A stretch of DNA of 64,000 bases, from the NCBI RefSeq assembly GCF_023051105.1, contig NZ_JALKIL010000007.1, positions 1-64,000 on the forward strand. Direction: 5' to 3'. Below, piece after piece: positions 28,013 through 38,421 of this stretch (positions are counted from its first letter, which is position 1; each line of letters begins with the position of its first letter). Position numbers and translations under genes: made by a program. Below the pieces are notes generated by a model. The model did no database searches and had not been told where the DNA came from. It saw only the letters and a program-made list of their open reading frames with translations. Origin of the DNA: Anaerobiospirillum sp. NML120449 (GTDB taxonomy: Bacteria > Pseudomonadota > Gammaproteobacteria > Enterobacterales > Succinivibrionaceae).

Positions 28013-28759
28013 TCAGTCATCACTGTCCTCTTCATCATCCTCGTAAAGGTCGATAAAATGGACGTAAACTGCGCAGACTTTGCCGCCGGCATCGTAACCA
28101 AAATAAACCGCATAATATCCGTCACCAAATCCTGAGGCGAACACAGGCAGATCACAGTCGCTGTCAGGCACCTCCCACTTGACCCAGTCTCCACCCTCTG
28201 TCTGATACTGAGGCATGTTACGGACGCTCTCCTCCAGCAGATCGCAGAAGAGATCATTGTATGGATCGATGCTGTCGTCCTCCTCAAGACGCTTACCCCA
28301 CCAGGCGCTGAAGGCAGGCTGCACTCCGGCATCAGCAATACAGGCCATACCGGCATCCACGCCAAAACCGAAAATGGCATTCTCATCAGGATCAAACTCC
28401 TCATCAAGATTTTCCTGACCGGTCATGGCCATTTCATAACACACCGGCTTTTCATCAGAAACAAGCAGTCGGGCACAGGCACAGCGATTTCCCCATTGCT
28501 CATACAGGGCAATGCACAGATCAACCTTATAGCTGCCCGGATCAATACTCTGAATAAATGGCTGAACATCTTCAAGCTCGATAAATGGATCGCAGGCAAT
28601 GACCTTTCCAGAAGGAAAACGCACCATGCCCAGATCTACTTTTCCAAGTCTGACCCCTTTTATCTGCTCCTGGGTGAAATAGGAGTCCAGATCTGTCCTG
28701 CAGCGCAGGCTCTCCTTTATGGCCTCATACTTTTCCAGCCATTGAGCTGATACACTCAT
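28013..28759 (-). CDS. DUF4241-like protein (putative immunity-type protein)
   Basis: A 248-residue acidic protein with AAGGAGA before the ATG. The family signature is GMVRFPSGKVIACDPF (~44-59), then FIQSIDPGSYKVDLCIALY and FGVDAGMACIAD. This is the arrangement of DUF4241 proteins (SGk.vacDPl, then PG.Y.v, then DaG). The tail is very acidic (EDDEEDSDD). DUF4241 proteins occur among immunity or companion genes of polymorphic toxins, but their activity is unknown. It lies between a SUFU protein and an FGE-fold-like protein, all on the minus strand but separated by 330-750 bp, so probably separate transcripts. Confidence 0.7.
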   Translation of the reverse strand: MSVSAQWLEKYEAIKESLRCRTDLDSYFTQEQIKGVRLGKVDLGMVRFPSGKVIACDPFIELEDVQPFIQSIDPGSYKVDLCIALYEQWGNRCACARLLVSDEKPVCYEMAMTGQENLDEEFDPDENAIFGFGVDAGMACIADAGVQPAFSAWWGKRLEEDDSIDPYNDLFCDLLEESVRNMPQYQTEGGDWVKWEVPDSDCDLPVFASGFGDGYYAVYFGYDAGGKVCAVYVHFIDLYEDDEEDSDD

Positions 28760-28905
28760 AAAATCTCCTTAGCTTACACAAAAAAACAAAGATGCCCCTG
28801 GACCTGTGACAGCGGCTGTTTCAAAGCTTTCTAACAGCTCGCCCAGCCTGGTCCAGCCTGCCAGGGAGGGGACAACCTGCCGGGCCAGACCTGCGGGGCA
28901 GGCCT

Positions 28906-28990
28906 GCCAGGTCGACCTTCCGGGGGAAGATCCGCCAGGTCGACCTGCCGGGGGAAGATCCGCCTGGTCAACATGCCGGGGACAGGTACG
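28906..28990 (+). repeat. Three copies of a 28-bp GC-rich repeat
   Basis: GCCAGGTCGACCTTCCGGGG starts at 28906, again with small changes at 28934, and more degenerate at 28962, a 28-bp period. The array lies in the 330-bp gap between two minus-strand genes. Confidence 0.75.
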
Positions 28991-29090
28991 CCAGCACACC
29001 AGAATTTGACAGCCCGGCCGCTGCAGACTGGCAGCATACTTTATCCTGAGACGATATGACAGGTACAGAGACCGGGGCAATGGCTGGTGG

Positions 29091-30062
29091 TTAAAGCTTA
29101 AGGTCATCAAGCCTGATAACAGGACGGCAGAAGTCAAAGTTGATATTGAGCTGCTGACCACCTTTTACCTGAGGACGGGCATGGGGTGAGGCAGGCAGAT
29201 AACCCATATAAGGACCAAGACCACCGCAGATATTGCAGCCGCCGTCACCTCCGCATACTGTTCTTTCCTCTGCGTCTACCAGCTCATACTGGTACGGGTC
29301 ATAGCCTATGGACAGGCCAAAGAAGTTAGGCTCCTCAAGGGTATAAGGACGATCGTCACCATCCTCTTTGAAGTACTTAATACACATGTCAGATGTAAAG
29401 TAATCACCACAGGCAAATAATGTGCGGCATCCACCTCCGCACAGCCATGCCCACTCGTCAGCCGTAGCCATGGTAAAGCCCTGACGGCTCAACAGCTCTT
29501 TGAGCTCCTTTAAGGTGACCTCATGGGCCAGAAATGCCCTGATCTGATCTCCTTTCTTTTCAAAACGTACCGTCTTGTGAATTTCAATGCTACGTCTGTC
29601 ATGATCTTTTTCAAGCTGCCTGAGGCTGCTCCTCCACTTTGGCAGGATACGTTTGTCGTTAACATCGACCTCCTCCCAGCCCAGAGGCTCATATCGGCGG
29701 GCCACCAGCAGCGGAGGTGCGGTGAAAGAACGTACAGCAGTCATGCCCTGAGCCACCAGCTCAGGTATGGAGCAGTCAATCTCATACTCATCCATGACAC
29801 AGTTCAGCTCTTCAGTGGTATCTTCATCAAGGCCCTGCTCAAAGTGATCCCAGCCCAGAGTAACCTCAGCTCCCGGAACCAGTACCATTTCACGGCCGTG
29901 AGCCTCAAAAACACCGGTAGTGCAGCTGCGGCCCCAGCGCTCAAAGCGCTCAATACGCAGCAGCCGGACCCCGGTGTGCTGTGCAATCAGCTCCATAATT
30001 TGCTGACGACGCTCATCACTCAGAGCATCAAACTCAGGCAACATCAGCTCACTCATCCCCAT
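29091..30062 (-). CDS. FGE-fold-like (degenerate SUMF1) hypothetical protein
   Basis: A 323-residue protein starting at the ATG with GGAGG six bases upstream; a longer in-frame ATG 198 bp upstream lacks a ribosome site. The segment FTMATADEWAWLCGGGCRTL (~196-215) resembles the PTEaEWEyAargG motif of FGE/SUMF1 proteins, and MVLVPGAEVTLGWD (~59-72) recalls their fVPgG.f.mGs strand. Two Gly/Cys-rich motifs (CGGDGGCNICGG) follow. Residues are missing for a functional sulfatase-modifying enzyme. Similar proteins sit beside immunity genes in my recollection, but I cannot verify this. Role unknown. Confidence 0.6.
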   Translation of the reverse strand: MGMSELMLPEFDALSDERRQQIMELIAQHTGVRLLRIERFERWGRSCTTGVFEAHGREMVLVPGAEVTLGWDHFEQGLDEDTTEELNCVMDEYEIDCSIPELVAQGMTAVRSFTAPPLLVARRYEPLGWEEVDVNDKRILPKWRSSLRQLEKDHDRRSIEIHKTVRFEKKGDQIRAFLAHEVTLKELKELLSRQGFTMATADEWAWLCGGGCRTLFACGDYFTSDMCIKYFKEDGDDRPYTLEEPNFFGLSIGYDPYQYELVDAEERTVCGGDGGCNICGGLGPYMGYLPASPHARPQVKGGQQLNINFDFCRPVIRLDDLKL

Positions 30063-31596
30063 AATCTGCCTCCAGATAACAACATGACAACAGAAATAAC
30101 CACGCCTGGTACTGTACTGGCATGCCAGGTTCAGCCATGCATGTCCCGGCATGGCCTGGCATGGCCCCGCACAGCCTGTCTGAGCCCGGCATGGCCAGGC
30201 ATTGAAAAGAACCAGCGCCCATAGCACAGGGCAGATCATCAAGAAACTGATGGCCCCCAAAGCATGTCAATGTCAGGGTGCATAAGCACTATGCGCACAT
30301 CAACAATCTTATCTCTTAGGCAGCCTGATTCAGGATTATTACAGACATCCGGCATGTGACCATCATGATCTGCCTGCAAGCAGGTTAATACATACATTAC
30401 TGCTGCAGATATCAGTCACCATCACAGTATAGTTTTGTCTCATTAAGAAAAGTTATAAAAGTGAAGTGAGCTTCATCACATAAGCTGATAAAACTGATTA
30501 GCTGACTGCATCAGACATTAGCAGATCACCATACTGAACATCAGGCAGAAGGTCCGGTCAGCATGCAGCCCGAATGGTCAGCATTCATCACTTATGGCAG
30601 GCATTCGGCCCGTACGGCAGACAGTCGGCACGCTCGGCGATCATTCATCCCGGACGTCAGGCAATCGCCCAGGACGGCATGAATAGCGGACGGCGAGCCG
30701 GCAGGATGCACTGCAGACATAAACAAGGCGGGCAGGCGTGCTTTAAAAAGCACTCAATGCAGAAAAACACAGGAATCAGCGCCCATGGACCAGGGCAGGG
30801 AAAGGACGGGAAGGAAGTGTACGAAAAAGCCCGGGCAATCACAGGGCTGAAGAGAGGTAAGAATGCCCCACTGGATGGGACAACATGATGAAATCGGGGC
30901 CATATGACGAAGCAAGGCCAGGGAGAGAGCACAGTGAATACAGCCTTGCAGGCAGTGCCAGGTCTACAGCTTCCAGGGGAATGATAAGGCTCATGGCTAT
31001 ATGAGCAGCCATTGAAATCGTGGGTGAGCTGCAACGTAAATCTGCAGAGCTTCAAACAGCCCGGGAACAGCTGTTTGCGATGACATAAGGGCGCATTGCA
31101 GACCAGAAAATTGAGGCATGATTCTGCCCTTTACAGCTAAAGTACCGCTCCAGGACAGAAATTGCATAGGCACGTTGCGCATCAGAGTACCCCATGAGTA
31201 CCGCATCATCACCTGTATGCCTCTCAGTATGAAAGATACTGCTCCATATAACCCCCTCTGGTGACAATATATGACAGCAGCAATAAGCAGCATAACCACA
31301 GCTTTGTTGATAATTCAGGCAGATATGCATAAGCGCCTGTTGGCAGATCACCTCATACGCCAGGTAACCACAGCACATGGTCGCAGGCCAGGATCAGCCT
31401 TAATCTGCACTCAGCCCCTATGTTCTAAATACAGCAAGACCCGGTCCTGCAGCCTTTGTGAGCCTGAGACTCACAGCAGCGACAGAAGACCGGGCCTGCT
31501 GTATTTACGTGCTGCAGCATTAACAGTGCTACATGGGGCACCTGAGCACCAGAGGTAGAGGCATCATGGCACACTCATCCTGCAGACAGCGGGGAA
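30063..31596. other. 1.5-kb gene-poor region downstream of guaA
   Basis: No gene is supported. Seen here: CCCGGCATGGCC-type palindromic words at 30125-30210, degenerate ~25-bp GGCAnnCGGCCCGTACGG-like repeats at about 30550-30690, and the imperfect inverted repeat at 31427-31506. A plus frame at 30574-30888 has no ribosome site and repeat-like composition, so I do not call it. Confidence 0.4.
31427..31506. repeat. Imperfect 19-20 bp inverted repeat with nested hairpin
   Basis: AAATACAGCAAGACCCGGTC pairs with GACCGGGCCTGCTGTATTT, and an inner GTGAG/CTCAC stem lies between them. It lies 90 bp past the guaA stop codon. It could form a long stem in RNA read from either strand (3' end protection or bidirectional terminator without T run) or be a remnant of a small mobile element. 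Confidence 0.55.
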
Positions 31597-33159
31597 TTAC
31601 TCCCACTCAATAGTTGCTGGTGGCTTGCCGGAAACGTCGTAACAGACGCGGGAAATACCATTGACCTCATTGATGATGCGGTTGGAAATGCGGCCAAGAA
31701 GATCATATGGCAGCTCGGCCCACTTGGCAGTCATGAAGTCGATGGTCTTTACTGCACGCAGACAGACCACATAGTCGTAGCGGCGGCCATCACCCATAAC
31801 ACCCACTGAGCGCACTGGCAGGAAGACAGTAAAGGCCTGGCTTACCTGGTCATACCAGCCACTTGAATTGAGCTCTTCCATAAAGATAGCATCAGCCTGG
31901 CGCAGCAGATCCAGATACTCCTTCTTAACCTCACCAAGAACACGGACACCAAGACCAGGACCTGGGAATGGGTGGCGCTGTACCATCTTGACTGGCAGGC
32001 CCAGCTCAACACCAATACGGCGTACCTCGTCCTTGAAGAGCTCACGCAGAGGCTCAACAAGCTTGAACTTGAGGTCCTCTGGCAGACCGCCTACATTGTG
32101 GTGGGACTTGATGACATGAGCCTTGCCACACTTGGTCTGGGCAGACTCAACCACGTCAGGGTAAATAGTGCCCTGAGCCAGGAAGTCAACGCCGTCGAGC
32201 TTGCGGGCTTCATCGGCAAAGACATCAATGAAGGTGTGGCCGATAGCCTTACGCTTGGCCTCAGGGTCGGAAATACCCTCAAGAGCCTTTAAGAAGCGCT
32301 CGCTGGCATCAGCATAGACAATGTTCAGACCAAGGCCGGAGAACATCTCCTTAACCTGCTGACCCTCATTAAGACGCAGAAGACCGTTATCTACAAACAC
32401 ACAGACCAGCTGATCGCCAATGGCCTTGTGCAGCAGCAGAGCGGTAACAGATGAATCAACACCACCAGACAGTCCCAGCAGCACTTTGGAGCTGCCCACC
32501 TGAGCACGAATGCGCTCTACGGCGTCATCGATAATGGCACCTGAAGACCACAGGCCGTGCAGGCCGCAGACATCGATAACAAAACGGCGCAGGAATTCAC
32601 CGCCCTGCTTTGAGTGAGTTACCTCAGGGTGGAACTGAACACCAAAGAAACGGCGCTTTTCATCATAGACAGCAGCATATGGACAGGTGTCGGTGGAACC
32701 TACGGTTACAAAGCCTTCAGGGACGGCAGTTACCTTGTCACCATGGCTCATCCAGACGTCAAGACGGCTGGCTCCTTCATGATCGGTAAGGCCGTCAAAG
32801 AGCGGGCAGGATGCAACTACATCCATGGCAGCATAGCCGTATTCGCGCTTGTCAGAGCCCTCTACTTTACCGCCCAGCTGCACAGACATGGTCTGCAGAC
32901 CGTAGCAGATACCAAGGACAGGAACACCGGCCTCAAATACCCACTCTGGAGCACGTGGTGAGCCTTCCTCGGTGGTGGACTCAGGACTGCCCGAGAGAAT
33001 AATGCCCTGAGGAGCAAATTCCTTCATGCGCTCGACATCGGCATCGAAAGGATAGATCTCGCAATATACGCCGATCTCTCTTACGCGGCGGGCAATCAGC
33101 TGTGTAACCTGTGATCCGAAGTCAAGGATCAGGATCTTCTCAGAATGAATATTGGTCAT
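31597..33159 (-). CDS. guaA: GMP synthase (glutamine-hydrolysing)
   Basis: A 520-residue protein that converts XMP, glutamine and ATP to GMP in the cytoplasm. The class I glutamine amidotransferase domain has the nucleophile Cys in GICYGLQTM and His/Glu in [10 protein letters not shown]. The ATP pyrophosphatase domain has the PP-loop [14 protein letters not shown]. The dimerisation domain ends in [10 protein letters not shown] start at the ATG giving [17 protein letters not shown], which matches the E. coli start (525 residues); a frame extending 99 bp upstream has no homology. It lies about 700 bp downstream of guaB on the same strand, unlike the tight guaBA operon of E. coli, with hairpins in between. 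Confidence 0.97.
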   Translation of the reverse strand: MTNIHSEKILILDFGSQVTQLIARRVREIGVYCEIYPFDADVERMKEFAPQGIILSGSPESTTEEGSPRAPEWVFEAGVPVLGICYGLQTMSVQLGGKVEGSDKREYGYAAMDVVASCPLFDGLTDHEGASRLDVWMSHGDKVTAVPEGFVTVGSTDTCPYAAVYDEKRRFFGVQFHPEVTHSKQGGEFLRRFVIDVCGLHGLWSSGAIIDDAVERIRAQVGSSKVLLGLSGGVDSSVTALLLHKAIGDQLVCVFVDNGLLRLNEGQQVKEMFSGLGLNIVYADASERFLKALEGISDPEAKRKAIGHTFIDVFADEARKLDGVDFLAQGTIYPDVVESAQTKCGKAHVIKSHHNVGGLPEDLKFKLVEPLRELFKDEVRRIGVELGLPVKMVQRHPFPGPGLGVRVLGEVKKEYLDLLRQADAIFMEELNSSGWYDQVSQAFTVFLPVRSVGVMGDGRRYDYVVCLRAVKTIDFMTAKWAELPYDLLGRISNRIINEVNGISRVCYDVSGKPPATIEWE

Positions 33160-33556
33160 CAGTGGAATAAACCTGCATCTAAAGTGAGTTTTGCAGCCCT
33201 GTAATCTCTGACAGAGCCTGTGCTGCCTGACAGCAGCCCTGCTGGTGGCCCCATGCATAAGCTTTAAATAGCACGCTCAGGCACTGCCACACAATAAATG
33301 GATAATTTTACCCTACCATGCCCCCTGCGGCACGAAACAGGGGCAATTTATCTGATTTTCTCCGCCAGTCCCCTAAGGCTGCCATATAAGACCGGCAGGC
33401 AGCCGCACCCAACCCGTATGCAACCAGGCACAATGGCAGCAATGCCGCTCTTCTGGACATCTCAAAGGCCTGCAGCCAGCCCTGCGGCTGCCCGCATGGC
33501 TGCCCGCATGGCTGCCTGCTCCGGCAGCAGTGCTGTTGCCGCACCTGAATACACGA

Positions 33557-33587
33557 AGCCCCGGCAGGGTATATCCCTGTCGGGGCT
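33557..33587 (-). terminator. Strong hairpin in the guaB-guaA spacer
   Basis: AGCCCCGGCAGGG and CCCTGTCGGGGCT form a 13-bp stem with one G-T type pair and a TATAT loop. No T run follows directly on the minus strand; a T6 run lies on the plus strand 20 bp further on. It could be attenuator-like or a weak terminator. Confidence 0.35.
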
Positions 33588-33694
33588 CCTCAGGTCAGCA
33601 GGGCCGATTTTTTAGTTAAGGAGGCCAGCCTTACTGAACTGTCATGCTCTGTGCCTGCTACGGTAATGTCCTGACTTTTACCTTGCAGGCAGGT

Positions 33695-33721
33695 GCAATT
33701 ACAGGAGAAACCTGTAATTGC
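33695..33721 (-). terminator. Perfect 11-bp inverted repeat after guaB
   Basis: GCAATTACAGG, a five-base loop AGAAA, and CCTGTAATTGC lie 135 bp past the guaB stop. It has no U tract, so it is either an mRNA 3' stabilising hairpin or a protein-binding palindrome. Confidence 0.35.
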
Positions 33722-33855
33722 CGAATTGAGCATCAGGCCCGGCAGCCACCGTTAATACTGCTGCCATGGACCAGATCTCTGTGCTCAGAGCTTCTCAACG
33801 ACTGCAGCCGTTACTGCAGTCTGTGAGCATTCTGAGCATCATGAGCATGCTGTGA

Positions 33856-35418
<1,563 letters not shown>

Positions 35419-35594
35419 TCACAGTTTTGGCAGCTACCCCCTGAAAATCCCGACCCCACGCCTTTTCCATCCCCCTTTTGCTTATCTATGCCCTCCCGGA
35501 GCCAAATAAAATTTATTTCCAGACGGCCTGCGCTCCCGCCTCCCATTAATGAAGTTAAATGCAATAACTCTGAAAAAACGCTGAAACCTCCACC

Positions 35595-35830
35595 CTGCTG
35601 TCCAGCTCCTGTCCATCCAAAGCCCTCACCCTGCGTCACACTCCTGCCCATCCAAAGCCCTCACCCTACTGTCCAGCTCCTATCCTGCCGCCCCGCTCCT
35701 GTCTTTCCAAAGCCCTTACCCTGTCTCCCAGCTCCTGCCCATCCAAAGCCCTCACCCTGCTGTCCAGCTCCTATCCTGCCGCCCCGCTCCTGTCCTTCCA
35801 AAGCTCCCACCCAGGCGAGCAGCTCCTGTC
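35595..35830 (+). repeat. Higher-order 35/55-bp tandem repeat
   Basis: The word TCCAAAGCCC starts at 35616, 35651, 35706, 35742 and (variant) 35797, giving spacings of 35, 55, 36 and 55 bp, so a 91-bp unit made of two half units. Pro-rich and Gly-rich open frames on the two strands (35404-35994 plus, 35661-35849 minus) are translations of the repeat. Confidence 0.75.
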
Positions 35831-36083
35831 TTTCCAATGTCCCACCCATATTAAAGGTACGCTCTTGCCTTTCCCAAGCTCCTGCAACCAGGACCTGCTT
35901 ACAGTACCGTTATATAGTTGCAGACTTCATGGTTCATTTATATGATGAAATATGTCATCGTGAGCTGCGCCGGCTGATGCTAAGACTTACCTGATAATGT
36001 TTTACTGGCCGTTGCGATATCAGTGGCAGATACTGTGCTATTGTTAATTTGAACAGTCATCATGTTGAGCAAAGGAGACGGCA

Positions 36084-36971
36084 GTGAAAACAAATGCCCT
36101 TTTTGAACCGGAAAATGGCGACTTCGTAAAATTCATTGACGAAATACACAGTCTGTCAGCTCATAATGCTGCTATTAATAAAGCTGCTGCCGAGCAAAAG
36201 CTCAATGGAGATATGGCCGGTTCCCGATCCACTGCCAGAAGCATGCGCAGTATTCGCAAACAGCATGAAAACACAATGCAGGAGATTAGCTCCAGTGCCC
36301 GCAAAGCAAACAACAGTCTGACCAGCGGATCCTGTGCTCACAATGTAGACTTTTCAGCCGGTCAGAACAGATTCAGTCGCAAGCAGCCAGTCCTGCACAC
36401 CAGGGATTCAAATTTCAATCGTGCCAGCAGCTCATTCAAAGGCTCAGAGCGCTTTAAAAGCAAGGACCGCTCATTTGAGCGCAATGAAAGCAATTTCAGC
36501 CGCAAGGACAGCTCTTTTTACTCTCACAACAGCGCAAGCGCCCCTCAGGCACGCCAGGCTGACCGCAGTGCCACCATGGGCACGGCCAAGAGTAATTCAG
36601 CACAGGCAGGCGCGCCAGCCTCAGGCGGGTCAGGAAATTTTACCGGCCTTAACGGGCAGAAGAATCCGGTGCAAAGACGCAGCAATAATGCCCGGCAGCA
36701 AGCTGCATTAACTGGTGCTGTGCCTGGTCAGGCCGGCGGCTCTGCCGGTAACAATATGACAGACAATGTTCAGGGCATGGCAAAAGGATCTTCAGGAAGT
36801 AAAAAGGACAACAGATTCCTGCCTCTGATTATGTTCTGGACTATGGGCGTACTGATGTTGATACTCGGCAACTTTAACATTGAGGAGGCCGTGCCAATCA
36901 TGGTATTCATGTTCATAGTTCCTTTTTTTATTACTATGAACGCCGTAAAGAAATCCAGAAACAGACAGTAA
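36084..36971 (+). CDS. Disordered protein with two C-terminal TM helices, unknown function
   Basis: A 295-residue protein starting at GTG with GGAGA five bases upstream. The first ~235 residues are polar and low complexity, rich in Ser, Asn, Arg, Lys and Gly, with a repeated R-x-S-F/N-F pattern (SSFKGSERFKSKDRSFERNE). The C-terminus has two hydrophobic segments (~248-263 FLPLIMFWTMGVLMLIL and ~268-285 AVPIMVFMFIVPFFITM) and ends in a basic KKSRNRQ. Both ends are probably cytoplasmic. I recognise no family. It is followed by the 62-bp minisatellite and the NfeD gene. Confidence 0.6.
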   Translation: MKTNALFEPENGDFVKFIDEIHSLSAHNAAINKAAAEQKLNGDMAGSRSTARSMRSIRKQHENTMQEISSSARKANNSLTSGSCAHNVDFSAGQNRFSRKQPVLHTRDSNFNRASSSFKGSERFKSKDRSFERNESNFSRKDSSFYSHNSASAPQARQADRSATMGTAKSNSAQAGAPASGGSGNFTGLNGQKNPVQRRSNNARQQAALTGAVPGQAGGSAGNNMTDNVQGMAKGSSGSKKDNRFLPLIMFWTMGVLMLILGNFNIEEAVPIMVFMFIVPFFITMNAVKKSRNRQ

Positions 36972-37085
36972 GCCTTGCTGTGGCAAGCCTCAGGATCCAT
37001 ACGTTATTATGGTCATGCAGCAACAGTGCAGTGAGGTACCAGCAGGCTGCACAAAGACTGAAGTGTTTACAGCCAGGACGCCTCC

Positions 37086-37416
37086 AGACTGCAGTGAGCA
37101 CTGGCTGTCATATGACAGACTGCAGTGAATTCAGGCTGGTCGCAGCCATACTGCACTGAGCACTGGCTGTCATATGACATACTGCAGTGAATTCAGGCTG
37201 GTCGCAGCAACACAGCAGTGAGCACTGGCTGTCATATGGCATACTGCAGTGAATTCAGGCTGGTCGCAGCCATACTGCACTGAGCACTGGCTGTCATATG
37301 ACATACTGCAGTGAATTCAGGCTGGTCGCAGCTACACAGCACTGAGCGCTGGCTGTCATATGACATGCTTCAGTGAATTCAGGCTGGTCGCAGCCATACT
37401 TCACTGAGCACTGGCA
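37086..37416 (+). repeat. 62-bp minisatellite, about 5.3 copies
   Basis: CTGGTCGCAG occurs at 37136, 37198, 37260, 37322 and 37384, exactly 62 bp apart. Each unit contains GAGCACTGGCTGTCATATGA and GCAGTGAATTCAGG, with CACTG/CAGTG dyads. Units differ by a few substitutions, and copies 2 and 4 are nearly identical (an alternating pattern). The array lies 155 bp upstream of the nfeD start. Confidence 0.95.
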
Positions 37417-37570
37417 GGCGGCAGCATATCTGCATGTGCATGATGGCCCTGACAGACAGCTGGAAAGATTCAGTGGCAGTATGAAGAACACAATGGCCGA
37501 TGGAGCTTTGTGGTTAGCTCCCCTTAATGCAGACATGTGACCACGGGGTTTTAATTAGAGGAGTGTGGTT

Positions 37571-38107
37571 ATGAGCTCAATCTATATTGCATGGTTTGTT
37601 ACAGCTCTGATCCTGATCATTATAGAGATCAATATCATGAGCTTTTACCTTATGGCTCTGGCTCTTGGAGCCCTGGCCGGAGGCATTGCTGCATGGATGG
37701 ATGGTACCTTTACCGCTCAGGCCATGACAGCAGGTATTGTCACCATTATTGCAGCATCTCTCTCATTCGTGCTGCGCAAAAAACTGCGTACCTCCAGAGA
37801 CAAAAGCAATAACGTGCTGGACATTGGTCAGAGAGTTACCGTACAGCCTGCCAGCATCAGGGAAGATGGCTCAGCACGCGTAACTTACAGAGGCGCTCAG
37901 TGGGAGGCCTTTGCCTCTGAAGGCCCGGTAAGTGCCGGCATATGGATCATCAGTGCAGTCAACGGCACTCAGCTCATCCTTGGTCAGAAAGTATGTGAAT
38001 ATCCTTCACAGAACAAATCAGACACTTTATCTTCAGATTTACAAAGCGCCAACACTGATCAGCCACAGGGGCAATCTAAAGCAGCATCCTCAGACGTACC
38101 GAATTAG
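37571..38107 (+). CDS. NfeD-family membrane protein
   Basis: A 178-residue protein started at ATG with GAGGAG seven bases upstream; a GTG two codons earlier is too close to that site. Hydrophobic segments cover ~5-75 (AWFVTALILIIIEINIMSFY and two more), followed by a soluble OB-fold (~90-150: DIGQRVTVQPASIREDGSAR, YRGAQWEAFA, GIWIISAVNGTQLILG). This is the short-form NfeD (YbbK/QmcA partner) layout. It lies upstream of a stomatin-like gene, the normal partner. NfeD and SPFH proteins act together in membrane microdomains and membrane stress. Confidence 0.9.
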   Translation: MSSIYIAWFVTALILIIIEINIMSFYLMALALGALAGGIAAWMDGTFTAQAMTAGIVTIIAASLSFVLRKKLRTSRDKSNNVLDIGQRVTVQPASIREDGSARVTYRGAQWEAFASEGPVSAGIWIISAVNGTQLILGQKVCEYPSQNKSDTLSSDLQSANTDQPQGQSKAASSDVPN

Positions 38108-38421
38108 ATATTGCACTATCAGCACAGGACTCCAGCAGCGCTGAACGTCAGGACAGATAACAGCGCTTACTTACCTCCTGGGCAATGCCTGTACATCCTG
38201 GGTGTTCCCATACAAGGCTTTGCATGGTATTGCATGGCATGCCATTGATGTGTCCAGGACCATGAATCAGGATCCATGGTGAAAGTCATGCCATGGTCCT
38301 TATCAGCAGAATAGTCAACATTAACTTATCAGGAGATGGAAATTGTCTTTGCAGAATGCTGTTACTGCCCTGCTGTGGTCAGTAAAAACTGGTATCTGCG
38401 TGACTCGATCCTTTAACAAAA
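38108..38421. other. nfeD-SPFH spacer
   Basis: About 310 bp without a supported gene, with short CATGGTATTGCATGGCATGCC palindromic words. An AGGAG lies at 38331-38335 but does not serve the SPFH start, which has no obvious ribosome site. Confidence 0.35.

Larger units (their letters stand above)
33160..33855. other. guaB-guaA intergenic region
   Basis: About 700 bp without a gene. It holds two strong hairpins (33557-33587 and 33695-33721) and a CTGCCCGCATGG duplication near 33490. The size and structure suggest that guaA is at least partly transcribed apart from guaB. Confidence 0.4.

Noticed and set aside
30574-30888. 104-codon plus-strand frame in the spacer after guaA
   Set aside because: No ribosome site, repeat-derived start and no recognisable domain.
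37086-37416. Possible CRISPR array
   Set aside because: The 62-bp units are contiguous and similar along their full length, with no unique spacers and no cas genes. It is a tandem minisatellite. The same holds for the 41-, 53- and 35-bp arrays.
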